64,000 nt of DNA, taken from Limnomonas spitsbergensis (taxonomy: Eukaryota > Chlorophyta > Chlorophyceae > Chlamydomonadales). Under the pieces are notes generated by a model. The model was given only the letters and a program-made list of their open reading frames with translations. It was not told where the DNA came from and ran no database searches. The position numbers were made by a program, and so were the translations under genes. The stretch lies in assembly GCA_037349105.1 (NCBI GenBank), contig JAYJMM010000028.1, positions 2,914,001 to 2,978,000 on the forward strand, written 5' to 3'. Below are positions 61,238 through 64,000 of this stretch, one piece after another (position 1 is the first letter of the stretch; each line of letters begins with the position of its first letter).

Positions 61238-63533
61238 CTAAAAAGGCCTGGATAAGAAATCAGAGTCATAATGGAGGACTTGCCACATGTCCCTCCGTGT
61301 AAGATGTGGAGCAAGAATGATTTTTGTAGGAACAATATCAGACAAGTCCCAAAAATTCCCTTCAGGGTCATACTGGAACTGTCGAAACACCACAGGACAA
61401 TTTATCTCAGAGTTCCAGTCAAGTCTTTCGACACTCATTGCCGGGGTTCTATACCACTCCACGCTAGCTAATTGGGCAACAGCTTGAACTAGGCCCGGAA
61501 CCTTAACTTGCATGAAAACCTTCACCCTGCCAAACTCAGCATTCCCACACAACTCTGAACCAGTCTTTATCATGACAACACTATTCTTGGCCTTCAAGTT
61601 CCTATCATACATCTCAGATGATAAATCAACACCCTTTATTTCTGCCCGCTGAAACAATTGGACGGACATGGCTGGTCCCTTCGCCATGGCCTTCTCACTC
61701 TCAGTAAGATAAGGTTCCTTATCTGCCCATGCCCTCCACTCCCAAATCTTTGTAAACCATGCCTCAACATGAGGATGTCCAGACTTGGGCGGCAGAAAAT
61801 TAGGGGCATAACGAAACCAAAGTTCACGATACTTGTGCGGACCGTCAGAGAAACACGCAAATGAAACTCGTGTAACTCAACATAAGTCAAGCGGCTATTG
61901 TACTGATCTGTACCCTCAAAAGGCGTCAAAAGCAAAGGCCGCACAACTGGGTGATACAAGCGTAGGCTGTTGGCTGCTTGTAAGCAGGTAGCAAGATGGC
62001 ATCAGCGTCCCGGTCGATGGCACGCATGACATGCTTCAGATCTACAGTAGGACCGTCTGTTGGATCTACAGAGGCTGCGCTGTTTAACACAGGCCAACAT
62101 TGACGAAACGATCGGTAGCAGTTGAACATCACGGCTTCAGGTTGAACCGGTGGAGACAGCCAGTCAATGAGCCTGCAACCAGCATAAGAATTATGATGGT
62201 CAGACATGACACTTGAATATAGAGCAGACATACTCCTGCACACCCGCAAGTGCTGTTGCCCGCATCCACCATCCTGCCTGCATCCTGCATGCATGCACCC
62301 TTCCAAAATCTCACCGCTTCCAAAATCTCTCGTACGGGAATGTCGTGTACGTCCAGGTGGGCCCGTGCGTCAGCAGCGTTTCAGCCAAGTGCAAGACTGA
62401 GTGCCTGTTAAGGTCTAATTCCCATGCTGGAAAATGAATCTCCATATCAGCTAGCGCCCGCTTGACATCAAGCACTGGCTCTTTTGCGTTGTCCACACTG
62501 ATGGACTTATGCCAGAGCCTGCTCAAGACATCTATATACCGAAAAAGAACACAACGTTGCTGTTTTGCAAAACAACCTTGCAGGAAATACTTCAGGATGG
62601 GGCCCACCACCACAAGCCAATCATGCATCTCCAAATATGACGGAGTCTCAAAAATGAAATGCAGTTGAGCATATGCGACCTCAGACGGCAACAAGCTAAA
62701 CTGTCGAAAATTGTGCGCTCGAGTAGATCCCTCGAGGATCTGATCACGCGTGCAAGTGAATGGTAAATTGGTTGTCAGATCCACATGAGAAACATGGATG
62801 TTGCGGCGAGCAGGCGCTGGGTCATAATTCGAACGGGCAGGTTGCGCAGCAGCGGGGCGCGCCCTAACATTGCCCCCACGGACAGGCAACGGAGGGGAAG
62901 GGCTAGCAAGCGCTGCCGTTGCTGCCGCCGCGGCTGCTGTCGCCTGTGCTGTTGGGCGCGTAGCGCGTGGAACTCTTCCAGTAAGGGTGGAGCCAGCGGT
63001 GCCATCACCGAAAGGCAGCCGGGGGGCGGGGCCAGCTAGCGCTGTTGCTGCGGCCGCCCCTGCTGCTGTCGCCTGTGTTGCTGCTGCGCTCTGAGCGCTT
63101 GGAACTCGGCTTCCGAGGGCTGAGCCAGCGGTGCCATCACCGACAGGGAGCAGGGGGGCAGGGCCAGCGAGGGCCGCTGTTGCTGCCACTGCCGCCAAAG
63201 CGGCTGCTTTCGACTGTGCTGCTGCGCGCCGAGCACTTGGAACTCGGCCACCGAGGGCCGAGCCAGCGCTGCCATCACCGAGAGGGTACAGGGGGGCTTG
63301 GCCAGCAAGCGTTGCTGCCGCTGCTGGCGTCGTTGCAGCCACTGCGGCTTGACCAGTGTTTGGATGCGCAGCAGCTCTCCCTCGTTTCCGACATCCTGTT
63401 GCACCCAGAGGTCTGGCAGGGTCAGCAGCAGCTCTTGCTTCTGCCGCTTGAGTTGCCTTGCGAGCTTCATCCCTTTCAGCCCGCAACACAGCTTGTTGTG
63501 AGGCTGCTGACATGAACTGGCCCCACCTGCATG
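61238..63533 (-). CDS. TNP2/DUF4218-type transposase-like gene, probably damaged
   Basis: The main exon (about 63533-62315) starts inside a longer protein (WGQF, then MSAASQQAVLRAERDEA), passes through a long Ala/Pro-rich repeat region, then a conserved-looking part: HVDLTTNLPFTCTRDQILEG, FETPSYLEMHDWLVVVGPIL, then HSVLHLAETLLTHGPTW and TTFPYERFWKR. An intron 62314-62173 joins in phase to LIDWLSPPVQPEAVMFNCYR. L-H-L...GP...PYERF with a following short helix is characteristic of the DUF4218 domain of CACTA/TNP2-family proteins. Further pieces (YRELWFRYAPNFLPPKSG, GRVKVFMQVKVPGLV, PTKIILAPHL) continue to a stop at 61238 but need two frame changes, near 61965 and 61860. No terminal CACTA repeat was found. 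Confidence 0.65.
62860..63320 (-). repeat. ~117-bp coding tandem repeats (Ala/Pro-rich)
   Basis: Four diverged units encode ALAGPAPLLPVGDGTAGSAL, GSRVPSA-like modules joined by Ala/Gln runs. The frame is kept, which argues that the repeats evolved in a translated protein. Confidence 0.8.
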
Positions 63534-63539
63534 CAAGAT

Positions 63540-64000
63540 CATCAATTAATTAACAGACTTTTTGCATCAATATCATGGATAAGGAGGTGTTGCCATAGTA
63601 CACTAAAATGAATGAAAGCATGTCACCCCCAGATCAGCAATGTTTTGTTCCGATGCTTCAGCTTCCCTGGCTACTGCTTGGGGCAGCGGCCAAACAACAC
63701 ATGTTCCTTGAAAGCCTGATGCGGCCCGCCCAGTAGCCCATGACAGGCTGGTGCTCACTGAATAAACTGAAATGCTCAGAAATCAAGGTAGTCACCTGTT
63801 GTTCTTCTTACTGATTGTAATGAAATTGAGAGCTCACTTGCACAAATGGCGCTTTTGTTACCTGCAACATCATGCGTAATTGCCGCTCCAGCCCCGTCAA
63901 TGCGATGCCCAGCCGAAGTTCGTGTTCCATCCATGAAATTAGAAAGCAAGGAGATCTGCAGCGTTCGCATGCCTCCTGCTGGGCTCCGACAGCAATACAC
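63540..64000. other. Upstream flank of the transposase-like gene
   Basis: A possible upstream minus-strand exon lies near 63870-63935 (MEHELRLGIALTGLERQLRM, donor TTGCAG|GTAACA), but its phase does not match the 63533 acceptor directly. Otherwise nothing is recognised. The window ends inside this region. Confidence 0.3.

Overview
The window looks like nuclear DNA of a green alga, probably a chlorophyte or prasinophyte. Genes are interrupted by many GT-AG introns. Ty3/gypsy chromoviruses, LINE-like reverse transcriptases and a TNP2/DUF4218-type DNA transposase lie side by side. Degenerate TTTAGGG-type repeats occur in introns, and base composition changes sharply between segments. I see no prokaryotic operon, rRNA gene, CRISPR array or convincing intact tRNA gene. 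The species cannot be fixed from the sequence alone.

Layout: 0-9 kb is repeat-dominated. It holds an integrase scrap split by a 410-bp MITE with perfect 33-bp terminal inverted repeats. Next comes a young, internally deleted Ty3/gypsy element (2852-5842) with 396-bp LTRs and a GTAGA target duplication. A second Ty3 pol fragment follows, with its 3' part copied as a ~470-bp foldback, and then a perfect 58-bp palindrome. 9.1-16.4 kb carries the clearest host gene, a 13-exon gene for a ~505-aa protein with three RRM domains resembling RBM45/Drb1. 17.4-20 kb has a LINE tail, minisatellite blocks and a dispersed repeat. 20.2-25.4 kb is a GC-rich minus-strand gag-like coding region with two zinc-knuckle-like motifs, broken by in-frame stops and frame changes.

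27-38 kb appears to be one large plus-strand multi-exon gene of unknown function, with Ala-rich and poly-Gln tracts. Several consecutive exon joins keep phase. Its introns hold telomere-like repeats, and at many of its exon edges the splice junction itself is locally duplicated, which I regard as the most unusual feature here. 38.6-46.3 kb is a mosaic of dispersed repeats: two divergent LINE copies placed head to head, a TIR-bounded composite carrying one LINE copy plus a 31-bp minisatellite, and a 9-bp GGTCTAGTA-type array. 46.9-52.4 kb holds two ~2.3-kb direct copies of one segment. 52.6-58.6 kb has small coding remnants, a large inverted repeat with a tRNA-like box B, an AT-rich GATAA-rich stretch and a small three-exon minus-strand gene. 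59-64 kb has another LINE end, a 161-bp tandem array and the TNP2/DUF4218-like transposase gene.

No pathway links these genes. The window is best read as two host genes (RRM protein; 27-38 kb gene) embedded in nested mobile elements and repeat arrays. Exon models were made by hand from splice motifs and codon phase and have no transcript support.
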